Program-made: the position numbers and the translations under genes | DNA from: Pseudomonadota bacterium | GTDB lineage: Bacteria; Pseudomonadota; Gammaproteobacteria; Steroidobacterales; Steroidobacteraceae | DNA length: 64,000 bases | Assembly: GCA_016703895.1 (NCBI GenBank) | Contig: JADJBE010000008.1 | Coordinates: 62,001-126,000 of the forward strand | Direction: 5' to 3' | In this document: piece by piece, positions 27,589-35,596 of the stretch | Layout of the letters: every line of letters begins with the position of its first letter | How positions within the stretch are numbered: the stretch's first letter is position 1 | The notes under the pieces: generated by a model | Database searches by the model: none | What the model was told of the DNA's origin: nothing | The model's input: the letters and a program-made list of their open reading frames with translations, nothing else

Positions 27589-28599
27589 ATGCCAAGTCGC
27601 CGCAAAGTCATCCTGGGTGTCGTCGGTCTCGCCGCCGTCGGTGTTGGCGCTGCCGCAATGCTGCGCCGCAAGCCACCGCCGGTCCGTCCGGCGGGCGTGC
27701 CCCTCAGTGCGTTCGATGCCGAGTCGACCGCCGAAGAGGTGACCGCGGGCGTCGACCTCACGGGCAAGACCGCGCTGGTCACGGGTGTCACTTCCGGCAT
27801 TGGTCTTGAGACGATGCGGGTGCTGGCGCTGCGCGGCGCGCATGTGATTGGCACGGGGCGGACTCTGGAGAAGGCAACCGCAGCCTGTGCTGGCGTGGTT
27901 GGGCGCACGAGACCGCTGGCGCTCGAACTGACCGACTTTCCTTCCGTCGTCGCCTGCGCCAGTGCCGTCCAAGCGCTAGGGGTGCCGCTGGATATACTCG
28001 TCTGCAATGCCGGGATCATGGCGCTGCCGAATCTTGAGCAGGTATATGGCCTCGAGAAGCAGTTCGTCACCAATCATCTCGGGCATTTTTTGCTCGTGAA
28101 CCACCTGTTGGCGCAGGTGCAGTCCGCGCCCCAGGGACGCGTCGTGGTCGTCTCGAGCAGCGCGCTAAAGTGGGCCGACGAGACCGCGATCGAGTGGGAC
28201 AACCTGTCCGGCGAGCGGGACTACAGCGCGAACCGCGCCTACGGTCAGTCCAAGCTCGCCAATTCTTTGTTCTCCCTGCAGCTCGCGCGCCGCATGGCAG
28301 GCACGGCCACGACTTCGAACTCGATGAATCCGGGTGCCGTGCTGACTCAGCTGCAGCGCCATGCGCCCGCTTGGGCGGTGTCGCTCGGCAATGTGGTCGG
28401 ACCCGCGTTCATGAAAAGCCCCGCGGAGGGCGCGTCGACGGCCTGCTACCTGGCGGCAAATCCTGCCGTTGAGAAGGTCAGCGGCCGATATTTCATCGAC
28501 TGTAATCCAGTCGTGATCGGTGGCAATAGCGAGAACCCAGAGTTAGCCGAGAAACTATGGCAGGTGTCGGCCGATCTCGTGCGAGAGTACCTCGTCTAG
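27589..28599 (+). CDS. Membrane-anchored short-chain dehydrogenase (retinol-dehydrogenase-like)
   Basis: The 336-residue SDR has a basic and hydrophobic N-terminus (SRRKVILGVVGLAAVGVGAAA) that could be a membrane anchor or weak Tat signal. It is followed by a classical SDR domain: cofactor motif TGVTSGIG (about residues 64-71), NAG at about 142-144, catalytic Ser in VVSSSALKW and YxxxK in AYGQSKLAN. This resembles the WW-oxidoreductase/retinol dehydrogenase branch. An N-terminal anchor on an NAD(P)-dependent enzyme is unusual in bacteria. The gene stands alone, 96 bp after comM. Confidence 0.85.
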   Translation: MPSRRKVILGVVGLAAVGVGAAAMLRRKPPPVRPAGVPLSAFDAESTAEEVTAGVDLTGKTALVTGVTSGIGLETMRVLALRGAHVIGTGRTLEKATAACAGVVGRTRPLALELTDFPSVVACASAVQALGVPLDILVCNAGIMALPNLEQVYGLEKQFVTNHLGHFLLVNHLLAQVQSAPQGRVVVVSSSALKWADETAIEWDNLSGERDYSANRAYGQSKLANSLFSLQLARRMAGTATTSNSMNPGAVLTQLQRHAPAWAVSLGNVVGPAFMKSPAEGASTACYLAANPAVEKVSGRYFIDCNPVVIGGNSENPELAEKLWQVSADLVREYLV

Positions 28600-28625
28600 C
28601 GACCTGACTAACTGCCGGGCGCTAA

Positions 28626-29141
28626 CTATTTGTTGATCTCGACCATGTGGTCCACGGCGGCGCGGATGATCTCGTCCGGCCAAGCGGTGCGACCACCTTT
28701 GGCAGGCATCATGCCAGCCGTGCCGGTGAAGCCTTCGATGGCGTGCTTGTAAAGCGTGTCGTTGCCTTTTGCGATGCGCGGCGCCCAGCTTGCTCGATCG
28801 CCAGACTTGGGTGCCCCGGCAATGCCGGCGCCGTGGCAGCTCTTGCAGGCCATCTCGTAGGCAGCGTTGCCATCTTCGGGTAAAGCCGGCCCGGAACCGG
28901 CGCTAGCCTTGGTATCGACAATGACGAGTGCGCTGTTGTCCTGCCCGGCAACCGCAACCCGCGCGAATGGCACAATGCTCTCGGCAACGCCGGCCACATA
29001 TTTCGGATCAACGCGCTGATGTACCACCTGCGTATTCGCGCCGACGACTCGTGCGAGCGCCAACAGCAAGATGGTGATAACGACCAACAAGCCGATGATG
29101 ACGCTGAAGGTATTGAAGAAGTGCGAATCCTGCTGGCTCAC
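28626..29141 (-). CDS. Cytochrome c5 family protein
   Basis: About 171 residues from a GTG at 29141, which gives the family N-terminus MSQQDSHFFNTF; an ATG at 29183 is the alternative. An N-terminal anchor helix (about residues 8-32) holds the protein to the periplasmic face of the membrane. A single heme-binding CKSCH follows, with the distal Met in the GMMPAKGG segment. The ending DEIIRAAVDHMVE is typical of c5. It presumably carries electrons to a terminal oxidase. The tRNA-Arg gene follows 65 bp upstream on the same strand. Confidence 0.88.
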   Translation of the reverse strand: MSQQDSHFFNTFSVIIGLLVVITILLLALARVVGANTQVVHQRVDPKYVAGVAESIVPFARVAVAGQDNSALVIVDTKASAGSGPALPEDGNAAYEMACKSCHGAGIAGAPKSGDRASWAPRIAKGNDTLYKHAIEGFTGTAGMMPAKGGRTAWPDEIIRAAVDHMVEINK

Positions 29142-29206
29142 GAGACTTAGATCCTGGCAATCGCCGTTTGGAAAACCTGGCAAATTATACCGTGAGAAGC
29201 TGAGAA

Positions 29207-29283
29207 TGGCGCGCCCGGCAGGAGTCGAACCTGCGACCTACGGCTTCGGAAGCCGCCACTCTATCCAGCTGAGCTACGGGCGC
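29207..29283 (-). tRNA. tRNA-Arg (anticodon CCG)
   Basis: A 77-base cloverleaf is read on the minus strand: acceptor GCGCCCG pairing with CGGGCGC, D-stem GCTC/GAGT, anticodon stem GCGGC/GCCGT around loop TTCCGAA (anticodon CCG), T-arm GGTTCGACTC, and an encoded CCA end at 29207-29209. It reads CGG arginine codons. No integrase or attachment repeat lies next to it. Confidence 0.96.
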
Positions 29284-29338
29284 GCAGACCGCCGTAGTCT
29301 ACCCCAACGGCCATCGGTTGACGTGGCGTTGCGGGCGA

Positions 29339-30316
29339 CTACAACCAGCCCTTACGCTTGAAAAAGACAAACGGCACGATGGCGGCGAGGCCCATCAGCC
29401 CCATCGCTGCACCAAATCCCCACGGCTCCCGGAGCCAGGGCATGGTGGCGAAATTCATGCCGAACACGGCCGCGATGACCGAGGGCGGCAGCAAGAACAC
29501 TGTGACCATCGAGAAGATCTTCAAGATATTGTTCTGGTCGATATTGATCATACCGAGGGTGGCGTCGAGGATGAACGAGGTCTTTGTGCCGAGGAAGGAC
29601 GCGTGATCGCTCAACGCCAGCACGTCCCGCGCCACGCTGCGAAAGCGCGCGCGAGTGTCCTGCGTCATCGGCACGGTGCTCGACTGCTGCAGAAAGGCTA
29701 ACAAGCGCCCTAAGCTGACCAACGACTCGCGGGCCTTGGAGACGAGTTCGCCGTCCTGACCGAGGTTCTCGAGCACCCTGCGGAAGTCCCGGGCCGCACC
29801 GCGGCGGCGTTTGGAGGCGGCAAAGACCTCCGCCGAGGCCGCATCCAGATCGGTCGCCACACGTTCGATCACGTCGGCGATGCGGTTGACGATTGCCTCG
29901 AGCAGGCCAGCCAGACAACCTTGCGCTGTGCCGCAGGAGTTAGGGTGGCGCGCGGCATAGGCGATGAAGCGGCGGAAAGGCAGCGGATCGACATAACGAT
30001 TGGTGACCAGCTTGTTAGCCGGCATTAGAATGAACGTCACCTGGCTGTTTTCCGGCAGTTCGGTTTCGAGCTTGGTCACGACGGTCGCCGTCATGTAAAG
30101 CGCGCCGTCCTCTTCGTACAAGCGGTTGGACGCCTCGATTTCACGCATCTCGTCGCGCGTGGGGACATCGATAGACAAGTGGGATTCGACGCGCTGCTCT
30201 TCAGTCGGTGTGGGCTCGATCAGATCAAACCAGACGGCGTCGCTTGGCAACACCGCGTCGGCCGGTAGCTCGACCCGCGTCAGACCCTGCGCTTGCGGCG
30301 AGAACGCGCTCAGCAC
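29339..30316 (-). CDS. corA: CorA-type magnesium/cobalt channel
   Basis: This 325-residue pentameric inner-membrane cation channel has a long N-terminal cytoplasmic domain and two C-terminal helices. The selectivity motif GMNF is present in VFGMNFATMPWLREPWGF (about residues 284-301), between TM1 and TM2. A positively charged C-terminal tail (FKRKGWL) follows. Its start is 16 bp from the dsbA stop, so cytochrome c4-dsbA-corA form one leftward unit. Confidence 0.95.
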   Translation of the reverse strand: MLSAFSPQAQGLTRVELPADAVLPSDAVWFDLIEPTPTEEQRVESHLSIDVPTRDEMREIEASNRLYEEDGALYMTATVVTKLETELPENSQVTFILMPANKLVTNRYVDPLPFRRFIAYAARHPNSCGTAQGCLAGLLEAIVNRIADVIERVATDLDAASAEVFAASKRRRGAARDFRRVLENLGQDGELVSKARESLVSLGRLLAFLQQSSTVPMTQDTRARFRSVARDVLALSDHASFLGTKTSFILDATLGMINIDQNNILKIFSMVTVFLLPPSVIAAVFGMNFATMPWLREPWGFGAAMGLMGLAAIVPFVFFKRKGWL

Positions 30317-30332
30317 GGGTTTTTAGGGGGCG

Positions 30333-31142
30333 TCAGCTACCGCGGCGGCTGGCCGCGAGATCGTTGATCACTGCGAGCAAATTGCTATTGCCACCCGCTT
30401 GGCCCAGATCGGTGCTGTACTGCCCGTCGACGATCACGATGGGCACACCTTCAACCCGATAACGCTTGGTCAGCTCCTCGGCACGCTGCAGGTTGGTATT
30501 CATGCTGAACGAATCATAAGCGGCATTGAAATCCTGCTCACTGACACCGTTGGCCTTCATGAAGTCCCATTGCAGCTTGCGCGCCTCTTCTTCCGACTGC
30601 GCGGCGAGCATATTGCCCTTGCGATGGATTTCATCGAAGGCTTTGGTATGCAGGTCAGGTCGCTTGAGAGTCTGGATGGCGTAGTAAAGCCGCGCATGCT
30701 GCTTGTGCGCCGGTCCCCAGATGACTGGCAGCCTCACGAACTCGATATAGTCCGGCTTGTTCTTCTTCCAGCTCTCGAGGAACGGGTCGAGCTGGTAGCA
30801 GTGGCCGCAGCCGTACCAGAATATTTCGACCACTTCTACCTTGCCTGAGGATACGCCTGTGGGTTGCGCCGGGGATAGCTGTGAGTAGTTAGTGCCAAGT
30901 TTCCAGCGACCACCGGCTCCGACCGAGGCGGCCACGCTGGTGGTGGCACTCGTCGCATCGGCCACAACGACGTTCGGTTGAGCGGTATTCGGTTCCGCGG
31001 CAGGCACGGTGAAGCTCTGGGTTACTACCGGCGGAGTTTCTGGCTGGGCCGCGCTGACACTGGCAGCGGGCTCACGCGCGCAGGCGACCAGTGTGATACT
31101 CGCTAACACGGAGAGAAGACTGAAGCCACGGATCACTTGCAT
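30333..31142 (-). CDS. dsbA: DsbA-like periplasmic thiol:disulfide oxidoreductase with lipobox-like N-terminus
   Basis: The preferred start is the ATG at 31142, giving a hydrophobic signal ending ITLVACAREP, which looks like a lipobox, then a 60-residue Thr/Ala/Pro-rich linker. The DsbA fold begins near FWYGCGHCYQLDP. The active site is CGHC where E. coli DsbA has CPHC, and cis-Pro is in EGVPIVIVDG. The helical insertion between these is intact. About 269 residues, longer than E. coli DsbA because of the linker. It is co-transcribed with cytochrome c4 (25 bp upstream), a known arrangement in pseudomonads and xanthomonads. The lipid anchor is inferred. Confidence 0.88.
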   Translation of the reverse strand: MQVIRGFSLLSVLASITLVACAREPAASVSAAQPETPPVVTQSFTVPAAEPNTAQPNVVVADATSATTSVAASVGAGGRWKLGTNYSQLSPAQPTGVSSGKVEVVEIFWYGCGHCYQLDPFLESWKKNKPDYIEFVRLPVIWGPAHKQHARLYYAIQTLKRPDLHTKAFDEIHRKGNMLAAQSEEEARKLQWDFMKANGVSEQDFNAAYDSFSMNTNLQRAEELTKRYRVEGVPIVIVDGQYSTDLGQAGGNSNLLAVINDLAASRRGS

Positions 31143-31167
31143 TGGAGCACCCTCGCCACAAAACGGA

Positions 31168-31872
31168 TTAGCGCAGACCCTGCATGTACGATGCCAGATT
31201 CCGGATGTCCTCAGCCGTGAGCCGGGCCGCAATTGTTGCCATCATCTGCCCGTTGCGCGATTGGTACTGCTTGACGTTCTCAGGGTCGGTGGCGTCCTGA
31301 TAGCGCGTTCCATTTGCATACGCCTGCAATTGGTTCGAGGCGTACACGGAGTGCTGCGCTCTGATCGCTGGGTAGCCGTTGGCCGGGTTGCCGGCACCGA
31401 CCGGACCATGGCAGGCGGCGCAGGCGGGAATGCCGCGCTTGGCGTCGCCAGCTCGATAGAGTGCCTCGCCAGCCTGCCAATATGACGGATCAGCTTCGAG
31501 GCCAGTCGGCGTTAGAGTGGCGTAATAGGCGGCGATGTCCGCGACATCTTGCGGCGCCAGGTCCGACACCATCGGGTACATCAGGTCGTTGACCCGCTTG
31601 CTGCTGATGAACAGGCTCAGCTGCTCCCGGAGATAGGCGGCATTTTGCCCCGCCAAGCTGGGCCAATCCGGGTTGACGCTGTTGCCGTCGACGCCATGAC
31701 AGGCCGCGCAGACCGCAGTCTTGTTGGCACCCGCTTCCGCGCTACCGACGAGCGTGGCATTGCCGGCGGGGGTTTGCGCGAGGGCCGTGAATGGCAACAG
31801 TAGTGCCATGGCCATAGCGGTCAAGCCAAGTCGGGCTTGCTGGACGAATTCGGCAGGGGAACGGGTGATCAT
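31168..31872 (-). CDS. Diheme cytochrome c4
   Basis: About 234 residues from the ATG at 31872 (signal peptide ending FTALAQ), chosen because the upstream frame runs into the engB promoter region. Two similar heme domains each carry CAACH (VCAACHGVDG and ACAACHGPVG) followed by distal Met in MYPMVSDL and MMATIA. The duplicated SLFISSKR/QLQAYANGTR pattern is that of cytochrome c4, a periplasmic electron carrier to cb-type oxidases. It is divergent from engB with 105 bp between. Confidence 0.93.
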   Translation of the reverse strand: MITRSPAEFVQQARLGLTAMAMALLLPFTALAQTPAGNATLVGSAEAGANKTAVCAACHGVDGNSVNPDWPSLAGQNAAYLREQLSLFISSKRVNDLMYPMVSDLAPQDVADIAAYYATLTPTGLEADPSYWQAGEALYRAGDAKRGIPACAACHGPVGAGNPANGYPAIRAQHSVYASNQLQAYANGTRYQDATDPENVKQYQSRNGQMMATIAARLTAEDIRNLASYMQGLR

Positions 31873-31977
31873 GGGGAACTCGGGCTCCGCGGAAAGGCCC
31901 GAAATTGTACACCAGAGCCCATGCCGGCTTCCTGCTCGTATACTGGTCGCCGCGCCTGCCACCCGGATCGCCCTGCC

Positions 31978-32577
31978 ATGAGCCGATTTCCAAAAGCGCA
32001 TTTCCTACTCTCCGTTGCCGGTAGCGCTCAGTTTCCTGCGGACAGCGGCCATGAGGTGGCGTTCGCTGGCCGCTCAAATGCGGGTAAATCAAGCGCAATC
32101 AACGCATTGACCGAGCGTAAGGCGTTGGCGCGTACCAGCAAGGCGCCGGGCCAGACCCGGCTGTTGAATTTCTTCGAAGTTGCGCCCCTGCAGCGCATCG
32201 TCGACCTGCCGGGCTATGGCTATGCTTCGGTTGCGGCTACAGAACGACGCCTATGGGTAGCGTTGATTGATGCATTGCGCGCCCGGCAATCGTTGGTGGG
32301 TCTGTTCTTGATCGTCGACGTGCGTCGCGGCGTTGGTAGCCGTGACGCGCAGTTGATCGACTGGGCGCGCGACGCGGATAAGAAAGTGCATGTGTTGCTA
32401 TCGAAGGCGGATAAATCGACCCGCTTGGAGCGGACCGTGGCACTCAAGACCGCGCACAATCTGCTTGGCAGCGAGGCCAGCGTGCAGCTCTTATCGGTGC
32501 ACGACAACACCGGTGTGACGGCGGCGCAAGACTTGATGGTCGCGTGGTTGTCGGCTTCGGCCGCTAGTTCGGACTAA
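31978..32577 (+). CDS. engB: EngB/YsxC ribosome-biogenesis GTPase
   Basis: About 199 residues from the ATG at 31978 (MSRFPKAHFLLS). The G1 motif is GRSNAGKSS (about residues 33-41), G3 is DLPGYGYA (about 79-86) with the switch-II Gly-Tyr repeat typical of EngB, G4 is SKADK and G5 is LLSVHD. The protein assembles the large ribosomal subunit. The gene is divergent from cytochrome c4-dsbA; in many relatives polA is directly adjacent, whereas here polA begins about 4.5 kb away. A GC-rich hairpin follows the stop. Confidence 0.95.
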   Translation: MSRFPKAHFLLSVAGSAQFPADSGHEVAFAGRSNAGKSSAINALTERKALARTSKAPGQTRLLNFFEVAPLQRIVDLPGYGYASVAATERRLWVALIDALRARQSLVGLFLIVDVRRGVGSRDAQLIDWARDADKKVHVLLSKADKSTRLERTVALKTAHNLLGSEASVQLLSVHDNTGVTAAQDLMVAWLSASAASSD

Positions 32578-32587
32578 CCAAAAGAAT

Positions 32588-32613
32588 GCCCCGATGGCTT
32601 GCGCCATCGGGGC
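32588..32613 (+). terminator. Strong hairpin after engB
   Basis: A perfect 11-bp stem (32588-32598 with 32603-32613) closes a TTGC loop, 10 bp after the engB stop. There is no T-run on the plus strand, so it may be an mRNA-stabilising 3' hairpin or a weak terminator. A second inverted repeat (CCCGG..CCGGG) follows around 32622-32648. The rest of the gap to 32790 is A/T-rich and I see nothing else in it. Confidence 0.55.
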
Positions 32614-32789
32614 TAGGAAAACCCGGCACAGGTCTCATGCAACCGGGTTATGCCCGCTCAGGGAGGGAAGCGGGGAGCGCTTGGGGCGCTCAGGGAATTA
32701 GAGGCAGGACATGCTCAAAGGTTCCGTGGGTTCCAAAAATTAAAAACCTTAAAATTCAATGGGTTGCAATTCTGCCTGTCGTTTCGACG

Positions 32790-33359
32790 CTACAGAAATG
32801 TCCAACTGACGCCGAGCGAATAGAGCGTCGCACCAGTCGTGTTCTCGACCTCGAAACTCTCATATTCGAGCCGCAGCGCGAGACTGCCGAGGCGCGCCTG
32901 CACGCCTGCCCCATACGCAAATTCGTTGCCGTCCTGCGCCAGGTTGACGTTGCCTAGCGCGCTACCAAGGTCGCCCTCGAGGCGCCAGCGTGCCAGGCCG
33001 GCTTTGACAAACAGGTCGATCGGCGCTGGATCGAGGCCCAGGTAGCCAACGGCAAAGGCGGCCAGCGCCCGGCTCTTGACGCGAGTGGTGCCGAGTGCCG
33101 TGCTCGTGTCGTCGCGCCCTAGATCGAAGTAATTGAGTTCGGCGCCCAGCCAGTCGAGCGGCCGTAGGCCGGCGATGAGCTTGAATCGCGTGTCATTGAG
33201 GTCGACGCTGCCGCCGATATTGTCGAGTTTCGACTCGGTAATGCCAGCGCCGAGATAAAAGCCATTGTCCGCGGCCATTGTTGGCGCCGCGACAGGCGCG
33301 CTGATGATGCAAAGCACCACGATCACTCTGCGAGCCCGGCTCGCGAACCCAATGCGCAT
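32790..33359 (-). CDS. Small outer-membrane beta-barrel protein
   Basis: About 189 residues from the ATG at 33359. A signal peptide ends at APTMAAD. The mature part alternates hydrophobic and polar residues in about eight strands (FYLGAGITESKL, FKLIAGLRPLDWLGAELNY, LAAFAVGYLG, LALRLEYESFEV) and ends in an aromatic WTFL, the usual signal for barrel assembly. The pattern matches the OmpA/OmpW-like eight-stranded barrels. Function is unknown. It converges with engB. Confidence 0.82.
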   Translation of the reverse strand: MRIGFASRARRVIVVLCIISAPVAAPTMAADNGFYLGAGITESKLDNIGGSVDLNDTRFKLIAGLRPLDWLGAELNYFDLGRDDTSTALGTTRVKSRALAAFAVGYLGLDPAPIDLFVKAGLARWRLEGDLGSALGNVNLAQDGNEFAYGAGVQARLGSLALRLEYESFEVENTTGATLYSLGVSWTFL

Positions 33360-33574
33360 TGCGTAAACCCTTGGTGACACACTAAGTAGTTAGTGCAAGG
33401 GATGGTAATATCGTCGGATCAGTTTGTCGCCCTGTCGTCGCGTCGCGACCACCAGCGCGGCGCAGCACGCGCTGTCGCCGATTGGCGATGTCGGCGATTA
33501 CCTACTGAATTTCTGCAACGCTAACATCTAGACTCGCGGCGAGCTAGTTGCCATGCCACAGCAGCATTGCCAGT

Positions 33575-34271
33575 ATGCGAGACAGACGTGTTAGCCAAAA
33601 AGACTTGTCAATCGAGACACTGCGCGGTGTGGCGATCTTGCTCGTCGTGGCCTATAACGTCATTTCTGTTAGTAGGCTACCTGGACTACCGCCAACTGTT
33701 GCGTACCTGCCGGGGCTGGCAGCTGACGTTCCTGCTCGCCGTAGCCGTCAACATTTTTGTGCCGCGGATCGCACTGCTCAGTCTCGGTGCGGCTTGTTAC
33801 CTGCTGCCGTTCTTCGTGTTGGGTTATGGATTGAAGCGATTCGCCGCGGCGCTGGCTCGACCTGGTGTGGTGGCGAGCTATGCGGTACTGTTCACCGCAG
33901 CAATGGCTGTGCAGCAACTCGCGTACTTCGACTATCTAAGTAGCGACGGCAGTATCGACGGTTACGTCCAAACAGCGCTGATTGTCGCTGTCGGGCTGTC
34001 CGCCAACGTGCTGATCCTTCGCCATCGTCGTGCTTGGCAGCCGTTGGCCTTGATCGGCGGCTTTGCCTTCACGATCTATCTGTTCCACCCTTTTTCAGTG
34101 GGCATCGGGACGCGGCTGGCGGCCGCGCTCGTCGATGTTGCGCAACATCGCGGCGTGCATTTCGACATCTGCATGGTCGTTGGCATCGGCCTGCCGATCG
34201 CACTGCAGACGGTGTTGGGTGGCTATCGCTGGTTCAGCCTGCCATTCCTGGGCTTGCGGCCGGTACACTAG
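33575..34271 (+). pseudogene. Acyltransferase-3-like membrane protein, internally deleted and frameshifted
   Basis: The start (ETLRGVAILLVVAYNV, from 33575) is the N-terminal helix of the acyltransferase-3 family of membrane O-acyltransferases. Near 33655-33665 the reading frame shifts, and the remainder (LDYRQLLRTCRGW onward to 34271) carries the later helices, ending with the FTIYLFHPFSVGIG family segment. The expected middle, including most of the catalytic helices, is missing: about 230 residues remain where about 350 are usual. The combination of deletion and shift marks it as decayed rather than mis-sequenced. The following SDR starts 4 bp beyond its stop. Confidence 0.72.
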
Positions 34272-34275
34272 CGCC

Positions 34276-35070
34276 ATGCGTACCGGTTGGCTGGCGATTT
34301 CGGTGACCACAGTATTGTTGAGCTTGCAGGCGGTGCTGCCTGTCAGTGCGGCCACGGTGCTGATCACGGGCGCAAATCGCGGCATCGGGCTCGAATTTGC
34401 CAAGGAGTACGCGGCACTCGGTTGGACCGTGATCGCGACTTACCGAGGTCAAGACCTGCCAGGGTCGCTCGCCGAGTTAGCGCGGCAACATCCCGAACGC
34501 GTATTGGCCGCGCGCATGGATGTCACGGATCTTGGCGAGATAGACCGCCTCGCGCAGCAGTACCGCGGCAAGCCGATAGACGTGTTGATCAATAACGCGG
34601 CGATCGTTGGCGATCTGCGAGACGCTCGACCGCAGCAGTTTGGCAGCCTCGATCATGAGCTGTTCAACACCTTCATGCAGACCAATGTGCGCGGTCCGCT
34701 CAAAGTATCGGAAGCTTTTCTCGAGAACGTGGCGAGCAGCGAGCGCAAGGTGATTGTTGTCATTTCATCGCTGGCCGGGTCGTTTGGCGCGGCCGCGCAG
34801 AATCTGCCGGGGCGCGTCTATTACAAGACCAGCAAGGCGGCCGTGAACATGGCGATGACCAGCATGGCGGTCGCAACCCAGGCGCGCGGCATCACGGTTG
34901 TCAGTATCCATCCCGGTGGCGTGAAGGTGGAGAAACTCCAGGACTTCGACGTGCCTGGGTTCATGCAACCTGAAGAGAGTGTCTCGAGCATGATCCGGGT
35001 GATCGGCGAGTTGCAGCCGTCACAAACAGGCTCATTCCTGAATTTCGACGGCAAAGTGCTGCCATGGTAG
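34276..35070 (+). CDS. Exported short-chain dehydrogenase
   Basis: The 264-residue SDR begins at the ATG at 34276. The first 26 residues (MRTGWLAISVTTVLLSLQAV then PVSAA) are a signal peptide. The SDR domain has TGANRGIG (about 31-38), NNAAI (about 105-109), catalytic Ser in ISSLAG and YxxxK in YYKTSKAAV. The C-terminal IHPGGVKVEKL is as in the CsgA-like SDR group. An NAD(P)-dependent enzyme with a secretion signal is odd because the periplasm has no NAD(P) pool. Either the signal is not used or the enzyme acts on a bound cofactor. Confidence 0.82.
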   Translation: MRTGWLAISVTTVLLSLQAVLPVSAATVLITGANRGIGLEFAKEYAALGWTVIATYRGQDLPGSLAELARQHPERVLAARMDVTDLGEIDRLAQQYRGKPIDVLINNAAIVGDLRDARPQQFGSLDHELFNTFMQTNVRGPLKVSEAFLENVASSERKVIVVISSLAGSFGAAAQNLPGRVYYKTSKAAVNMAMTSMAVATQARGITVVSIHPGGVKVEKLQDFDVPGFMQPEESVSSMIRVIGELQPSQTGSFLNFDGKVLPW

Positions 35071-35095
35071 CGGCGACGACTCAGGTCGTCGCCGC
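35070..35095. terminator. Symmetric hairpin between the SDR and yegP
   Basis: A perfect 11-bp GC-rich stem (35070-35080 with 35085-35095) with a TCAG loop starts at the last base of the SDR stop codon, between two convergent genes. A second small dyad (AAGCCT/AGGCTT, 35100-35115) overlaps the yegP stop. Neither is followed by a T-run, so bidirectional termination is only probable. Confidence 0.55.
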
Positions 35096-35107
35096 ACCCA
35101 AGCCTTG

Positions 35108-35440
35108 CTAGGCTTCCTTGACGCTGGCATCGCCAGCATTCGTCTTCACCGATGCGATGCCGTTCTCCATGGCCGCGGCGGATTGATACATTTCGCTCTT
35201 GCCGACCGTCTGGCCGTTGGCCGCAGAATTCAGTACGAAGTAGGGTGAGCCGTCGCTAGCTGTCTTGCGTTCGAAGTTGGCGTCGTCAGCGGCGTTCTTG
35301 CGCACTGACTCGATGCCGCCTTCCGCAGCCGCTTTGCTGCTGTAGAGCTGGCTGGTGAGTATGGTTTCGTGGTTGCCAGCCTTGAGATTGAACATGTACT
35401 GTCCGCTTGCCGACTGCTTGAGCTGAAAATATCCGGCCAT
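35108..35440 (-). CDS. yegP: YegP family protein (two DUF1508 domains)
   Basis: The 110-residue protein is made of two tandem DUF1508 units of about 48 residues each (starting YFQLKQSASGQYMFNLKAGN and RKTASDGSPYFVLNSAANG). Each has the conserved LY/MY-S-AA-GI pattern. No signal peptide. Family members are small stress-associated proteins without known activity. It converges with the SDR gene and diverges from the phospholipase D gene. Confidence 0.92.
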   Translation of the reverse strand: MAGYFQLKQSASGQYMFNLKAGNHETILTSQLYSSKAAAEGGIESVRKNAADDANFERKTASDGSPYFVLNSAANGQTVGKSEMYQSAAAMENGIASVKTNAGDASVKEA

Positions 35441-35596
35441 GTTGTCGTGCCTCTGGTTGCGTAGAAGTTCTTACGTGTAGCGTCGAACACGCGACTTGCC
35501 CGCGCGCCGACAGCGCTATTTTACGACCGGTGGCTAGTGGGCAGGGCCAATCAGCGGACTGAATTGCAAAAAGATGTAATCAATGGAGTGCCCTCA

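Noticed and set aside
29207..29283. tRNA-Arg as an integration site for a genomic island
   Set aside because: No integrase gene or repeated 3' end of the tRNA is present on either side. The neighbours are ordinary cytochrome and corA genes.
32614..32790. Possible small RNA after engB (6S-like or other)
   Set aside because: There are two hairpins and an A/T-rich stretch but no recognisable conserved RNA pattern and no clear promoter or terminator with a T-run.
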